Source: Lachnospiraceae bacterium (GTDB taxonomy: Bacteria; Bacillota; Clostridia; Lachnospirales; Lachnospiraceae). From it: DNA of 64,000 nt. A model generated the notes under the pieces. The model made no database searches and was not told the origin of the DNA. It saw only the letters and a list, made by a program, of their open reading frames with translations. Each line of letters starts with the position of its first letter. The first letter of the stretch is position 1. Positions 1 through 8,059 of the stretch are shown piece after piece. The stretch lies in contig AP025576.1 in the NCBI GenBank assembly GCA_022845955.1, forward strand, positions 1,178,001 through 1,242,000, given 5' to 3'. The position numbers were made by a program, and so were the translations under genes.

Positions 1-58
1 GGAAATCATAATTTCACTGCCGGTGAGAAGCCGCTCGGAAAATATGGAAAAGACATAA
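1..58 (+). CDS. C-terminal end of a sensor histidine kinase (partial)
   Basis: Reading from base 2, 18 codons run in frame to a TAA at 56-58. The peptide begins EIIISLPV, which is how the last beta strand of a histidine kinase ATPase domain usually ends. It lies 50 bases before a YesN-type response regulator, the position expected for a YesM-type partner. Only the last residues are present, so the family is inferred from this ending and the neighbour. Confidence 0.5.
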   Translation, partial: EIIISLPVRSRSENMEKT

Positions 59-108
59 GGACAGGACGGAACCGTTACACGAAAAGACAGAAGGAGGAGG
101 GGAGCAGG

Positions 109-1644
109 ATGGCATACAAGGTATTGATCGTGGATGATGAGGAGATTGTATGCAGGGGACTTACCCAGTTTGTGAAATGGCAGGAGCATGGGTTCCAGGC
201 AGCCGGAAGCGCCAACAGTGTGGAGGAGGCGCTTCTGCAGCTGGAACATATGGAGGTCGCCGTTATTTTCCTGGACATCCGCATGCCCGGAAAGACAGGC
301 TTGGATATGCTGCAAATCCTGCAGCAGTCGTACCCTGGTATAAAGACCGTGATATTAAGCGGTTTCAGTGAGTTTTCCTACGCCCGGGAAGCGATCCGCT
401 ACGGTGCGGTGGACTATCTGAGCAAACCGGTGAATCTGCAGGAAGTGGAAACCCTACTGGACCGCCTGAAGGCGGAATTTGAAAAAGAGGGCAGGGAAAA
501 GGAAATCCGCGATAACCGGATTGAGGGGCTTCTGATATCGGTGGTCAAAGGTGTTAGCGAGGTGGAACAGGAAAAATACCAGCTGCCGTCTCTGGAAAGC
601 TGGTATGGATTTTCAGCAAGGCTCATGGTAAACGACGTGCCGGATGAGGAAATCGGTTTAAAAAAGGAAGCGCTCCGGAAGAACATAAAAGCGATTGTGC
701 CGGACGCTTATGTTCTGGATCAGGATGTATACGGGATCTTTGCAGTGATTCCCTGCAGCGAAGGGACGGAAGCGGAGAAGTTTGCGGTGATGCTGGAACA
801 GACCTGCCGGGTGGAACAGGAATGGGCCTGCGGGCTAAGCAAATATAAACATGGGGTACGGGATTTACGGGAAGGCTATCAGGAAGCGGAATATGCCCTG
901 CGCTACCGCAGAGCGAGAGAAAAGCGGGGGATTGTCTGGTACAAAAATATCGAAACGCTTTACGCACAGAGCGCGCCGGAGGTTCCCGACATTGTCATGG
1001 AGCTTACCGGAAAACTCATGAATCCGGAGGAACGGGCCCAGGCCGCGGCACAGATGGAGCTAGCCCTGGAAAATATCTGCATGCAGCGGCCTGTGATCAC
1101 CCGGTTCCAGACCACCTGTATCCGGTGTCTGATAGAAATGAACAGCATGTTGGAAAGCATGGAGCCAAAGGGGCTGGATCTCCATGGACAGCTGAACAAG
1201 GTGCTGGAGAATATCTTGTTTTGCAGCGACTATAAAACCACCATCGCCTGTATGACCGATTATGTGAGGCTGCTGGCTTCGGGGCTTGACGGAACGGATG
1301 AAAAGCAGCTGGGGAAAGGTGTGATCCGGGAAATCCAGCTTTTCATCCGGAAGAATTACAGTAAAAATATTACCCTGAATATGCTGGCGGAGCAGTTCTA
1401 TCTGCACCCCAATTATTTAAGCCGGCTTTTTAAGGAAAAAACCGGGAAAAACTTTGTGGAATATATGACGGAAATACGGATGGAACAGGTGAAAAAGCTG
1501 CTGGAAAATCCGGAAAACCGCATAGCCGATATCAGCATTATGGTGGGGTATGATAATACCCGGTATTTTAATAAGGTATTTAAACAGTCCGTCGGGATGA
1601 CGCCCAGTGAATACAGGGAAAGGCTGCTGAAAAATGAGGGGTGA
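109..1644 (+). CDS. YesN/AraC-type two-component response regulator
   Basis: This 511-residue protein is a cytoplasmic transcription regulator that is expected to be phosphorylated by the kinase ending just upstream. Residues 1-120 are a receiver domain: acidic pocket D9/D10, phospho-acceptor D56 in FLDIRMP, switch S84 and K106 in LSKPV. Residues of about 150-390 form the long linker seen in YesN proteins. The last 105 residues are an AraC-type double helix-turn-helix with the motifs YLSRLFKEKTGKNF and VGYDNTRYFNKVFK. The ATG at 109 follows AAGGAGGAGGGG with good spacing. YesN-type regulators usually control carbohydrate uptake operons in Firmicutes. No such operon follows directly, so the target is unknown; the sugar operon at 8060 is a possible but unproven one. 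Confidence 0.92.
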   Translation: MAYKVLIVDDEEIVCRGLTQFVKWQEHGFQAAGSANSVEEALLQLEHMEVAVIFLDIRMPGKTGLDMLQILQQSYPGIKTVILSGFSEFSYAREAIRYGAVDYLSKPVNLQEVETLLDRLKAEFEKEGREKEIRDNRIEGLLISVVKGVSEVEQEKYQLPSLESWYGFSARLMVNDVPDEEIGLKKEALRKNIKAIVPDAYVLDQDVYGIFAVIPCSEGTEAEKFAVMLEQTCRVEQEWACGLSKYKHGVRDLREGYQEAEYALRYRRAREKRGIVWYKNIETLYAQSAPEVPDIVMELTGKLMNPEERAQAAAQMELALENICMQRPVITRFQTTCIRCLIEMNSMLESMEPKGLDLHGQLNKVLENILFCSDYKTTIACMTDYVRLLASGLDGTDEKQLGKGVIREIQLFIRKNYSKNITLNMLAEQFYLHPNYLSRLFKEKTGKNFVEYMTEIRMEQVKKLLENPENRIADISIMVGYDNTRYFNKVFKQSVGMTPSEYRERLLKNEG

Positions 1645-1676
1645 ATGCATAGGTATGCTTCCGGTAATTCTCTGCC

Positions 1677-1699
1677 GTAAGAGGGGTATCCCTCCTTAC
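1677..1699. terminator. Hairpin between convergent genes
   Basis: GTAAGAGGG and CCCTCCTTAC pair around a GTAT loop with one bulged base. It sits between the regulator and the convergent minus-strand gene, so it could end either transcript. There is no clear T run, so this is a weak call. Confidence 0.35.
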
Positions 1700-1716
1700 C
1701 AAATCCGGCCTCATGA

Positions 1717-2077
1717 CTATCGTAGGGTTAAAGCTTGTGCCGACGGTCCCCCGTCCTCTTCCGCCGTCGTATCGAACGCGGATTTATAAATGACATAATT
1801 ACCTTTTCCGTTGTCGGATCTTAATTTCTCCAAATCTTCTTTCATATTCTTGACATCCGGATTGCCGGCGCCGAAAACGCTTCTGACGTTCTCCACAACC
1901 TTTTCATATTCTTCAGGCGTATAGAGTTCGAAAAGCCCTTCCAGAGTGGGATCGGAAGTCTGCTCAGGGGAAGGGGACGCTTCTGCGTCCGGCTCACCGG
2001 ATCCGGGAGCTTCTCCGGCAGACGGTTCCCGCGGCAAGTATCAAGGCCAGTGTAAGCGTTCTTTTTTTAGGATTCAT
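1717..2077 (-). pseudogene. Small exported or lipoprotein gene broken by an apparent frameshift
   Basis: On the minus strand an ATG at 2077 follows a strong AGGAGGG site and starts a signal-like peptide: MNPKKRTLTLALILAAG, then a Cys. That frame stops after about 27 codons. The rest, a Pro/Ser/Glu/Ala-rich linker followed by about 70 residues containing YTPEEYEKVVENVRSVFGAG, continues in another frame as far as 1717. The second frame has its own TGA just upstream and only an unsupported TTG at 2037. The simplest reading is a single-base indel near 2035, from mutation or sequence error, in a lipoprotein of about 118 residues. The gene is divergent from the two-component pair at 2258, which has its own lipoprotein partner at 4400. 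The folded part is not a family I recognise. Confidence 0.55.
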
Positions 2078-2190
2078 GGTTATCCCTCCTGGAAGTTTTA
2101 GGAAAGGATAGCATAGGTTTCTCTAAATAGTATCTAACCGGTATATATTGCATTAGCGTGCAGAAAATATCCGGTGTATTTGTCCGGAGA

Positions 2191-2212
2191 TGTTTCAGGT
2201 TTGTTACAAATG
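2191..2212 (+). promoter_or_regulatory. 11-bp direct repeat, candidate operator for the OmpR-type regulator
   Basis: TGTTTCAGGTT is followed directly by TGTTACAAATG, an imperfect direct repeat of one helical turn. The same motif occurs as TGTTACAAAGA and GGTTACAAAAA at 4309-4330, before the lipoprotein gene. OmpR/PhoB-family regulators bind such head-to-tail repeats, so autoregulation is inferred. A TATACT at 2218-2223 could be the -10. Confidence 0.45.
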
Positions 2213-2257
2213 GGGGATATACTGCGGTTATACAGAAAGGAAAGGAGGCGGCGGACG

Positions 2258-2917
2258 GTGAAGCTATTGATTGTGGAAGATGAGGAAATGATTGCCAGGC
2301 TCATCCGGATAGGGCTGGAAAAGGCGGGGTATTCCTGCGAATGTGTTTACGATGGAAAGACGGCGGCGGATTTCCTGGAGCAGAAACGGTATGATTTGAT
2401 TCTTCTTGATATTATGCTTCCGGAAATCGACGGATATGAGCTGCTGGAATACAGCAAAGAGTTCGGGATACCGGTTATCTTTATTACGGCAAAATCCGGC
2501 CTGGAGGATAAGATTAAAGGCCTGAGGGCAGGGGCGGACGATTATATTACAAAACCCTTTGAACTGGCCGAGCTTACGGCCAGGGTGGAGAGTGTGCTGA
2601 GGAGGTATCATAAGGGGCAGGCCCGGATAAAGGTGGCGGGTCTGGATATTGACAGGGAATCCAGAACGGTAAAAAGAGACGGGACGGAAATTGAACTCAC
2701 CATGAAGGAGCTGGATCTGCTGCTGCTTTTTCTGCGGAACCGGAACATAGCCCTGTTCCGTGACCGGATCTACGAAGAGGTCTGGGGCGGGGAATACGAT
2801 CCGGAAAGCAGGACAGTGGATGTGCATGTACAGCGCCTGAAAAAAAAGCTGGGGCTGGAAGGCGTTATCGTACCGGTAAGGAAAATCGGTTACAGACTGG
2901 AGGCGGATAAGGAATGA
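2258..2917 (+). CDS. OmpR/PhoB-family response regulator
   Basis: This is a 219-residue two-domain regulator. The receiver spans residues 1-115, with acidic pocket E8/D9, phospho-acceptor D51 in LLDIMLP, T78 and K99 in YITKPF. The winged-helix DNA-binding domain spans about 125-215 and contains LTMKELDLLLLFLRN and RTVDVHVQRLKKKL. The start is taken as GTG at 2258 because AAAGGAGG lies 9 bases upstream and the receiver fold begins at once with KLLIVEDEE; the ATG at 2174 would add an odd 28-residue leader. The gene overlaps the kinase at 2914 by four bases (ATGA). The shared TGTTACAAA-type repeats suggest that it controls itself and the lipoprotein gene at 4400. Confidence 0.93.
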   Translation: MKLLIVEDEEMIARLIRIGLEKAGYSCECVYDGKTAADFLEQKRYDLILLDIMLPEIDGYELLEYSKEFGIPVIFITAKSGLEDKIKGLRAGADDYITKPFELAELTARVESVLRRYHKGQARIKVAGLDIDRESRTVKRDGTEIELTMKELDLLLLFLRNRNIALFRDRIYEEVWGGEYDPESRTVDVHVQRLKKKLGLEGVIVPVRKIGYRLEADKE

Positions 2918-4338
2918 AGCTGAGACAAAAAATTATGATTTCTGCTCTTTTGCTTTTTATGGCGGTATTTACAGGAGCTAATATCCTGACCATAGAAAAC
3001 AGCTGTAAGCTCTCCTTCAACCGGATCCTGCAGCAGGCCAGAGATGAGCAGGAAAGTATTTCATCGGGGATTGAACAGTATGTATGGGCTGAACGTGAAA
3101 AAAACGGGGATAACGGCAGTAAGGATGCGGTTACGGACTATCTGGACAGCAGGGTGAATTCCCAGGGAACAGCATTGGAAATCCTGGCGGATGACAAGGT
3201 GCTGTACAGTACACTGGATTTTAAACAGCCGGTGGCTGTGGAGGTTGAATATACCAGCAGGCTTGCAACGTACAGCAGACAGGAAATTGACGGAAAGCAG
3301 TATCTGATTCTGAGCAGTTTTTTCCCTCTTAAGGACAAAACAATACGGAACCTCTTTTTCGTGGATATCAGCGGTATCTATGCGGATCGGGCCAAGCAGT
3401 ATGCTTTTTTCTTCCGGCTAGCTACGGGAACGGCGGTGCTGCTTGCTGTCTGCCTGTATCTGCTCACCGGAAGGCTTACCAAAACCTTGCGCGTACTGAC
3501 GGCTTCCGTGAGGAAAACAGGGGAAGGCAATTATGCGGAGAGGATACCTGTCACGACGAAGGACGAAGCGGGGGAACTGGCGGAAAGTTATAACAAAATG
3601 GCGGATGCTATTGCGACCACCGTGGAGGAGCTTAAAAGGAAAAACCAGGAGCAGCAGCGGTTTACGGATAATTTCACCCATGAACTGCGCACCCCCCTGA
3701 CGGCGGTAGTGGGCTATGCGGATCTGCTGCGTTCCACCAGCGGTGACGAAGAGTATGTGCAGGAGCTGGGCGAGTGCATTTTCCGGGAGGGCAAACGGAT
3801 TGAGAAGCTTTCGGAAGTGATGATGGATATGATCTTTTTAAGAAGGCATACCTTTGATATGGAGCCTTGTGACGCAGGAGATATCATCCGGCAGGCGGTC
3901 ATGGCATATGAACCTGCGGCGGGGAAAGCGGGACTGCGGCTGGAGACGGTATTACCCGGAGAACCGGTCCTGCTTCTTGCCAAACCGGATTTGCTGCTGA
4001 CCCTGTTCGGCAATCTGGTTGATAATGCGGGAAAAGCCTCCGAACCAGGCGGCAGGATATGGATAAGGCTCAGGGAAGAGGGCGGATCCGTCACCGCAGA
4101 GGTGGAGGATGAAGGAAAAGGAATACCGGAGGAAGAACAGGCCCGGGTTTTCGAAAGTTTTTACCAGGTGGACAAGGTGAGAAACCGGAAGAATAACGGC
4201 GTTGGGCTGGGCCTTTCCCTTTGCTCGGATATCGCCCGGATCCATGGGGCAAAAATCGAGCTTGTTTCCCGGGTGGGAAAAGGGACAATGGTAAAAATCA
4301 TGTTTCCCTGTTACAAAGAGGTTACAAAAACCGGGTAG
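2914..4338 (+). CDS. Membrane sensor histidine kinase
   Basis: This 474-residue protein is the partner of the preceding regulator. A first membrane segment lies at about residues 8-26, an extracytoplasmic sensor of about 135 residues follows, and a second membrane segment lies at about 165-184. A HAMP linker follows at about 185-240, with the motif TTKDEAGELAESYNKMADAI. The phosphotransfer helix carries H256 in FTHELRTPLTA. The ATPase domain shows the N box NLVDNAGKAS, G1 box DEGKGIP, F box FYQVDK and G2 box GVGLGLSL. All catalytic motifs look intact. The sensor domain is not a fold I can name, so the signal is unknown. The lipoprotein encoded 61 bases downstream could be an accessory sensor or a target. 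Confidence 0.93.
   Translation: MKLRQKIMISALLLFMAVFTGANILTIENSCKLSFNRILQQARDEQESISSGIEQYVWAEREKNGDNGSKDAVTDYLDSRVNSQGTALEILADDKVLYSTLDFKQPVAVEVEYTSRLATYSRQEIDGKQYLILSSFFPLKDKTIRNLFFVDISGIYADRAKQYAFFFRLATGTAVLLAVCLYLLTGRLTKTLRVLTASVRKTGEGNYAERIPVTTKDEAGELAESYNKMADAIATTVEELKRKNQEQQRFTDNFTHELRTPLTAVVGYADLLRSTSGDEEYVQELGECIFREGKRIEKLSEVMMDMIFLRRHTFDMEPCDAGDIIRQAVMAYEPAAGKAGLRLETVLPGEPVLLLAKPDLLLTLFGNLVDNAGKASEPGGRIWIRLREEGGSVTAEVEDEGKGIPEEEQARVFESFYQVDKVRNRKNNGVGLGLSLCSDIARIHGAKIELVSRVGKGTMVKIMFPCYKEVTKTG
4309..4330 (+). promoter_or_regulatory. 11-bp direct repeat upstream of the lipoprotein gene
   Basis: TGTTACAAAGA is followed by GGTTACAAAAA at the very end of the kinase gene, 70-90 bases before the lipoprotein ATG. 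It matches the repeat before the regulator gene at 2191-2212. A TATTAC at 4343-4348 is a possible -10, which would place the repeat over the -35 region as in class II activation. Binding by the 2258 regulator is inferred. Confidence 0.5.
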
Positions 4339-4399
4339 TCTGTATTACGTGCAAAACAAAAAAGGTACATAGCGGCCTGAGAAAGAGGAGGATTTACCA

Positions 4400-5197
4400 A
4401 TGAAACGAAGGATACAATTGTTGCTGCTTTTGGGAGCGCTTCTGGCGCTGGTGCTGACGGGGTGTGCGGCCAAAGCGCCTGACGGCGGCGGAACGGCTTC
4501 GGGGGATTCCGCGGAGGCAGAAAGGCAGACGCAGCAGTGGATCGAGACCTCTGCAAAGAAGCAGGACGGCATACAGATAGAAGCGGAAGCCGGCACACAG
4601 GTTTCCGGGGAACCTTCCGGCTCGAATCTGGAGGCGGCTCCGCCGGAGCTGGTGCAGAAGGCTGTGGATGCTCTGAACTATTATTTTGATGTTACGCTGG
4701 ATGCAGAGGACTTTGAAATCGGCAGCCGTTTTTCTCCGGAAGAGGTTTATGAAGGGGATCTTTATAAAGCCAATACCACCCTCTTTTTTTCTTCCCCGAA
4801 AAACAGAGAAGAAACGGGGTATTTCAATGGCGAATATGTGACGCCGGAATATATAGTTTCTTTTCTGGAAAACGGGGAGATCAAAGATATCTATCTGGCA
4901 GGGATGAATACGGTGTGGGAAGATGCCGACAGACCTCCGACAGTGGAAGAGGCGAAAAAAATCACCAGGCAGTTCCTTCTTTCCAAAAAACTGTCTGCAG
5001 AAGAGGATATCGAACTTCTGGGTGCAGCTTTTAACAACGATACCTCTATCGCCGTCATATATAAGGACGGCAGGGACGGGGCCATCGTGGTGACTGTGGA
5101 CGTGGCTTCCGGCAAGGTGGACTGCTTTGACCGGCAGAGCAGGGGCCGGGCTATGAGATGGATCACACCGATAGAGGCAGGCTCCGGAAAAGGATGA
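4400..5197 (+). CDS. Lipoprotein of unknown function, linked to the two-component system
   Basis: This 265-residue exported protein has a clear lipoprotein signal: MKRR, a Leu-rich core, and LTGC with the acylated Cys at residue 22. A flexible Gly/Ala/Ser/Glu linker of about 50 residues follows. The C-terminal 180 residues look folded and acidic. The end of the domain (AIVVTVDVASGKVDCFDR) resembles the last strand of PepSY-like domains, but this likeness is weak. The ATG follows GAGGAGG by 8 bases. The gene comes 61 bases after the kinase, with the predicted regulator-binding repeats in between, so it is probably a member of that regulon. I do not recognise a named family. Confidence 0.8.
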   Translation: MKRRIQLLLLLGALLALVLTGCAAKAPDGGGTASGDSAEAERQTQQWIETSAKKQDGIQIEAEAGTQVSGEPSGSNLEAAPPELVQKAVDALNYYFDVTLDAEDFEIGSRFSPEEVYEGDLYKANTTLFFSSPKNREETGYFNGEYVTPEYIVSFLENGEIKDIYLAGMNTVWEDADRPPTVEEAKKITRQFLLSKKLSAEEDIELLGAAFNNDTSIAVIYKDGRDGAIVVTVDVASGKVDCFDRQSRGRAMRWITPIEAGSGKG

Positions 5198-5261
5198 CGG
5201 CAGTATGATATGACGGCATCGCACAATACGTTACTGGTCACGGAGTGAACAGGAAAACCAC

Positions 5262-5297
5262 AATACCCGTACCGCCCGGCATGGCGGTACGGGTATT
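5262..5297. terminator. Strong palindromic hairpin after the lipoprotein gene
   Basis: A perfect 15-bp inverted repeat, AATACCCGTACCGCC and its complement, surrounds a six-base loop. The last bases of the stem supply ATTTG rather than a full T run. It probably ends the regulator-kinase-lipoprotein transcript. In 5298-5485 I see only the imperfect repeat CTATTC..ACAATTC at about 5384-5402 and 5413-5431. Confidence 0.65.
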
Positions 5298-5485
5298 TGA
5301 CTGTGTGTGGATACTGTGTTATCATAAAAAGGCACCGGCGGCCGAAGGTGTGTAAAAATCTGTCGCCGCAATTCCATTCAGACCCTATTCAAAAACAATT
5401 CGTTATTTCTGTCCTATTCGGACAACAATTCATAAAATGAGAAAAAAATGAGTAGCAACCAAAAAAGGAAAAGAGTAAGAGGCGG

Positions 5486-5514
5486 TTGTCCGGTGTTGGA
5501 TTTTCAGATATAAT
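5486..5514 (+). promoter_or_regulatory. Sigma-70-type promoter for the Rpn-family gene
   Basis: TTGTCC and a perfect TATAAT are separated by 17 bases. Transcription should start near 5521, which leaves only about 18 bases of leader before the ATG at 5539. This rules out the GTG at 5518 as start. Confidence 0.7.
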
Positions 5515-5538
5515 TATGTGGAGGGCGGAAATTTACAC

Positions 5539-6501
5539 ATGGCTTACGGAACAGGAGGCTGTGTGGATAAACACAAACAGAAAGAGAAACAGACCGAAGC
5601 ACGGGAAATACACCATGAGGATCTGGCACTGAAAACAGCAGCGCAGTATTTCGGCAAAGAGCTGCTGCCTCTGCTGGGTATTCCCGGTACGGTAAAGTAC
5701 ATCGCACCTACCGAAAGGGTGAAGCTTGAGGCGAGACAGATGTATCAGGATTTTAATTATTTTTCTGCAGAAGGTGTGCTGATGCATCTGGAGTTTGAAA
5801 GCGATGCCATTACCAGAGAGGATTTGAGGCGCTTTCGTGAATATGAAGCGGCTACCAGCCGTACATTTCAGTGCCCGGTGGTTACTTATGTGATATGTAC
5901 CTCAAAAGTAAAATATTTGAGGACTGAACTGGCGGAAGGGATTAATAGGTATCGGGTTAAGCTTGTCCGTTTGAAGGATTCGGATTCGGATCTGTTGTTT
6001 TCCGGGCTGGACAGGAAACAAAAGCAGGGAAAAATACTGGAAAAAGCAGATCTGGTGCCTTTGCTTTTAACGCCGTTGATGTCCGGCAGCCTGGAAATCG
6101 GAGAGAGGATTATTAAAAGTTTACAAGTCCTGCAGAATTCAGGTAATGCAGTAACGGAGATGGAACTGGAAAAAATGTTTGCCGTGCTTTATACGCTGGC
6201 GGATAAATTCCTGGACGAGAAGGAACTGAGCAGAGTAAAGGAGATATTAGCGATGACAAAGCTGGGAACAATGTTGTTTAATGATGGGAAAGCGGAAGGA
6301 AAAGCAGAAGGAAAAGCGGAAGGGAAAGCCGAATTAGTGGCAATCATCCGTAAAAAAAGGAACAAGGGATATACCGTGCCGGATATAGCGGAGGATCTGG
6401 AGCTGGAGGAGGCATATGTCGGGGAGGTTGCCGATTTGATAGATGCCGATCCTGACAGAACCGATTTACAGATAGCAGAAATTCTTGTCGGACAGATTTA
6501 G
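5539..6501 (+). CDS. Rpn/PD-(D/E)XK nuclease family transposase-like protein
   Basis: This 320-residue protein belongs to the Rpn (recombination-promoting nuclease, transposase_31-like) group, judged from its order of motifs. An N-terminal helical region with ALKTAAQYFGKELLPLLGI comes first. The nuclease core follows with DFNYFSAEGVLMHLEFES, the place of the usual D..E-x-(Q/E) catalytic residues, then a helical middle. At about residue 250 there is a fourfold GKAE repeat, and a short helix-turn-helix-like end follows. Such proteins cut DNA and raise recombination in E. coli; many copies are chromosomal with no visible terminal repeats, as here. The start is ATG 5539, supported by the promoter and by GGAGG at 5520. 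The gene stands alone with its own promoter. Confidence 0.8.
   Translation: MAYGTGGCVDKHKQKEKQTEAREIHHEDLALKTAAQYFGKELLPLLGIPGTVKYIAPTERVKLEARQMYQDFNYFSAEGVLMHLEFESDAITREDLRRFREYEAATSRTFQCPVVTYVICTSKVKYLRTELAEGINRYRVKLVRLKDSDSDLLFSGLDRKQKQGKILEKADLVPLLLTPLMSGSLEIGERIIKSLQVLQNSGNAVTEMELEKMFAVLYTLADKFLDEKELSRVKEILAMTKLGTMLFNDGKAEGKAEGKAEGKAELVAIIRKKRNKGYTVPDIAEDLELEEAYVGEVADLIDADPDRTDLQIAEILVGQI
6286..6333 (+). repeat. In-frame 12-bp tandem repeat, four copies (GKAE)
   Basis: Four near-identical 12-base units of the type GGAAAAGCGGAA encode GKAE four times in the Rpn-family gene. Being a multiple of three, gain or loss of units would change protein length without breaking the frame. Confidence 0.9.
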
Positions 6502-6541
6502 GATCAACAACAGCCCTTGAAACGGGCGGAACGGAGGAAAA

Positions 6542-7594
6542 ATGAAGATATTATTTATCGGGGGGACCGGTACCATCAGTATGGCGATCTCCAAAAAGCT
6601 TCTGGAGCAGGGACATGAGCTGTATCTGATTAACCGGGGAAACCGGAATGAGGGGCTGGCGGCGCAGCTGCCTGGCACGGGGGAATGGAACCGTCCCAGG
6701 GAGATTATTGCGGATATCAACAGGGAGGAAGAAGCGGCGAAGCTGCTGGAAGGGATGTCTTTTGATGTGGTGGCAGATTTTATCGCTTTCCGTAAGGAAC
6801 AGTTGGAGAGGGATTTCCGGCTTTTTCAGGGCAGAACCAGGCAATTTCTTTATATCAGCTCCGCATCGGCTTATCAAAAGCCATGTGCGGATTATTTAAT
6901 AACGGAAAGTACACCGCTGTGCAATCCCTATTGGCAGTATTCCCGGGACAAGATAGAAGGGGAGGATTACCTCATGAAGCGGTACCGGGAGGACGGCTTC
7001 CCCGTTACCATCATAAGGCCCAGCCATACCTTTGACGAGCGTTCCGTGCCGCTTGGTCTGCATGGTTCAAATGGCAGCTGGCAGGTTCTGAAACGGATGC
7101 TGGAGGGAAAGCCGGTGATCATACACGGCGACGGCACTTCTCTCTGGACCATGACCCATAACAGTGATTTTGCCCCGGGATTTATCGGCCTGCTTGGGAA
7201 TCCCCATGCCCTGGGACAGGCGGTGCAGATCATGTCGCCGGAAAGCATGACGTGGAACCAGATTTATGAAGTGGTTGCCGATGCGCTTGGGGTAAAACTG
7301 CATGCCGTTCATATTTCCACAGAATTCCTTGCCGCCGCGGACGGAGGAAGGTATGACTTCAGCGGTTCGCTGTTCGGGGATAAAGCCAATACGGTCGTTT
7401 TTGATATCTCGAAGCTGAAACGTCTGGTGCCCGGCTTTTCTCCGGCAAAGACCATGGAGCAGGGGCTTCGGGAAACCGTAGCGCAGGTATTGGCCCGTCC
7501 GGAGCTTCAGAGGGAGGATCCGGAGTTTGACGCCTGGTGTGACCGGGTGATTGCGGCAAGGCAGAAGGCACTTGACAGCCTGCGGCAGGGATGA
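6542..7594 (+). CDS. NAD-dependent epimerase/dehydratase-like protein (atypical SDR)
   Basis: This 350-residue Rossmann-fold protein starts with the dinucleotide motif GGTGTIS at residues 8-14. A short-chain dehydrogenase-type active site follows, with ISSASAY and the YxxxK motif in QYSRDKIEGE. The second half has IIRPSHTF and the GDGTSLWTMTH segment typical of extended or atypical SDRs related to nucleotide-sugar epimerases and the chloroplast CSP41 group. The substrate cannot be read from sequence; a sugar or nucleotide-sugar is likely. The ATG follows ACGGAGGA by 5 bases. It lies 40 bases after the Rpn gene with no terminator between, so some co-transcription is possible, and a strong terminator follows it. 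Confidence 0.85.
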   Translation: MKILFIGGTGTISMAISKKLLEQGHELYLINRGNRNEGLAAQLPGTGEWNRPREIIADINREEEAAKLLEGMSFDVVADFIAFRKEQLERDFRLFQGRTRQFLYISSASAYQKPCADYLITESTPLCNPYWQYSRDKIEGEDYLMKRYREDGFPVTIIRPSHTFDERSVPLGLHGSNGSWQVLKRMLEGKPVIIHGDGTSLWTMTHNSDFAPGFIGLLGNPHALGQAVQIMSPESMTWNQIYEVVADALGVKLHAVHISTEFLAAADGGRYDFSGSLFGDKANTVVFDISKLKRLVPGFSPAKTMEQGLRETVAQVLARPELQREDPEFDAWCDRVIAARQKALDSLRQG

Positions 7595-7616
7595 CAAATA
7601 AGAAGTGTGAATAACG

Positions 7617-7655
7617 AAAAAAGGGATGGCCCGTTCTGCGGGTCATCCCTTTTTT
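7617..7655. terminator. Intrinsic terminator after the epimerase gene
   Basis: AAAAAAGGGATGGCCCG and CGGGTCATCCCTTTTTT form a 17-bp stem with one G-T pair and a short loop, ending in six Ts. The A run makes it bidirectional. Confidence 0.9.
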
Positions 7656-7697
7656 AACGGAAAGCAGTCCGGTCCGACATAATCCGGGTTGCATGGA

Positions 7698-7729
7698 TTG
7701 CGCTTATTGCGTTGCGCACAGTTGCGCAA
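7698..7729. promoter_or_regulatory. Cluster of TTGCGC boxes before the sugar operon
   Basis: TTGCGC-type hexamers start at 7698, 7707, 7712 and 7722, the last being the perfect palindrome TTGCGCAA at 7722-7729. A further ATGCGCAA lies near 7866. The cluster opens the AT-rich 400-base region before the transport operon. It is a candidate operator, possibly for the LacI protein at 11769, but nothing in the sequence proves it. Confidence 0.35.
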
Positions 7730-7794
7730 AAAAGGGGAATAAATTTAGAAAGTATATACTGTGTGGATAAAGAATCTTTGTTTTTATTGCGAAT

Positions 7795-7823
7795 TGATTG
7801 TGATAAATTACAATGATATCATT
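7795..7823 (+). promoter_or_regulatory. Candidate promoter of the carbohydrate operon
   Basis: TTGATT and TATCAT are 17 bases apart inside the AT-rich gap 7656-8059. A second TATAAT at about 7888 lacks a good -35. The rest of this gap holds no open frame I would call a gene. Confidence 0.45.
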
Positions 7824-8059
7824 AAATATACTTAAAAATACAGCAAAATATATGATAACAAATGGATGCGCAAAAAATGAATTGGATATAATGTATATTT
7901 TTATGCAATTGTTCAGCAAGGCAGTGCATTTACTGCCCCGGACGTAAAATTGGTTCAGGTGTGCAAAAATTCTGAACAGTTACACTTATCAGAATGCCAT
8001 GCAGGCCCGGAATAGGGAGCATGGAAGCCGGACGGGAGGAAAGGAGCAAAAAAGAAAAA

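Noticed and set aside
2061..2070. Programmed frameshift at the A7 run in the broken lipoprotein gene
   Set aside because: The second frame has a TGA downstream of the A7 run, so slippage there would not reach the rest of the protein.
5539..6501. Complete insertion sequence around the Rpn-family gene
   Set aside because: No terminal inverted repeats or target duplications were found on either side; chromosomal Rpn genes usually lack them.
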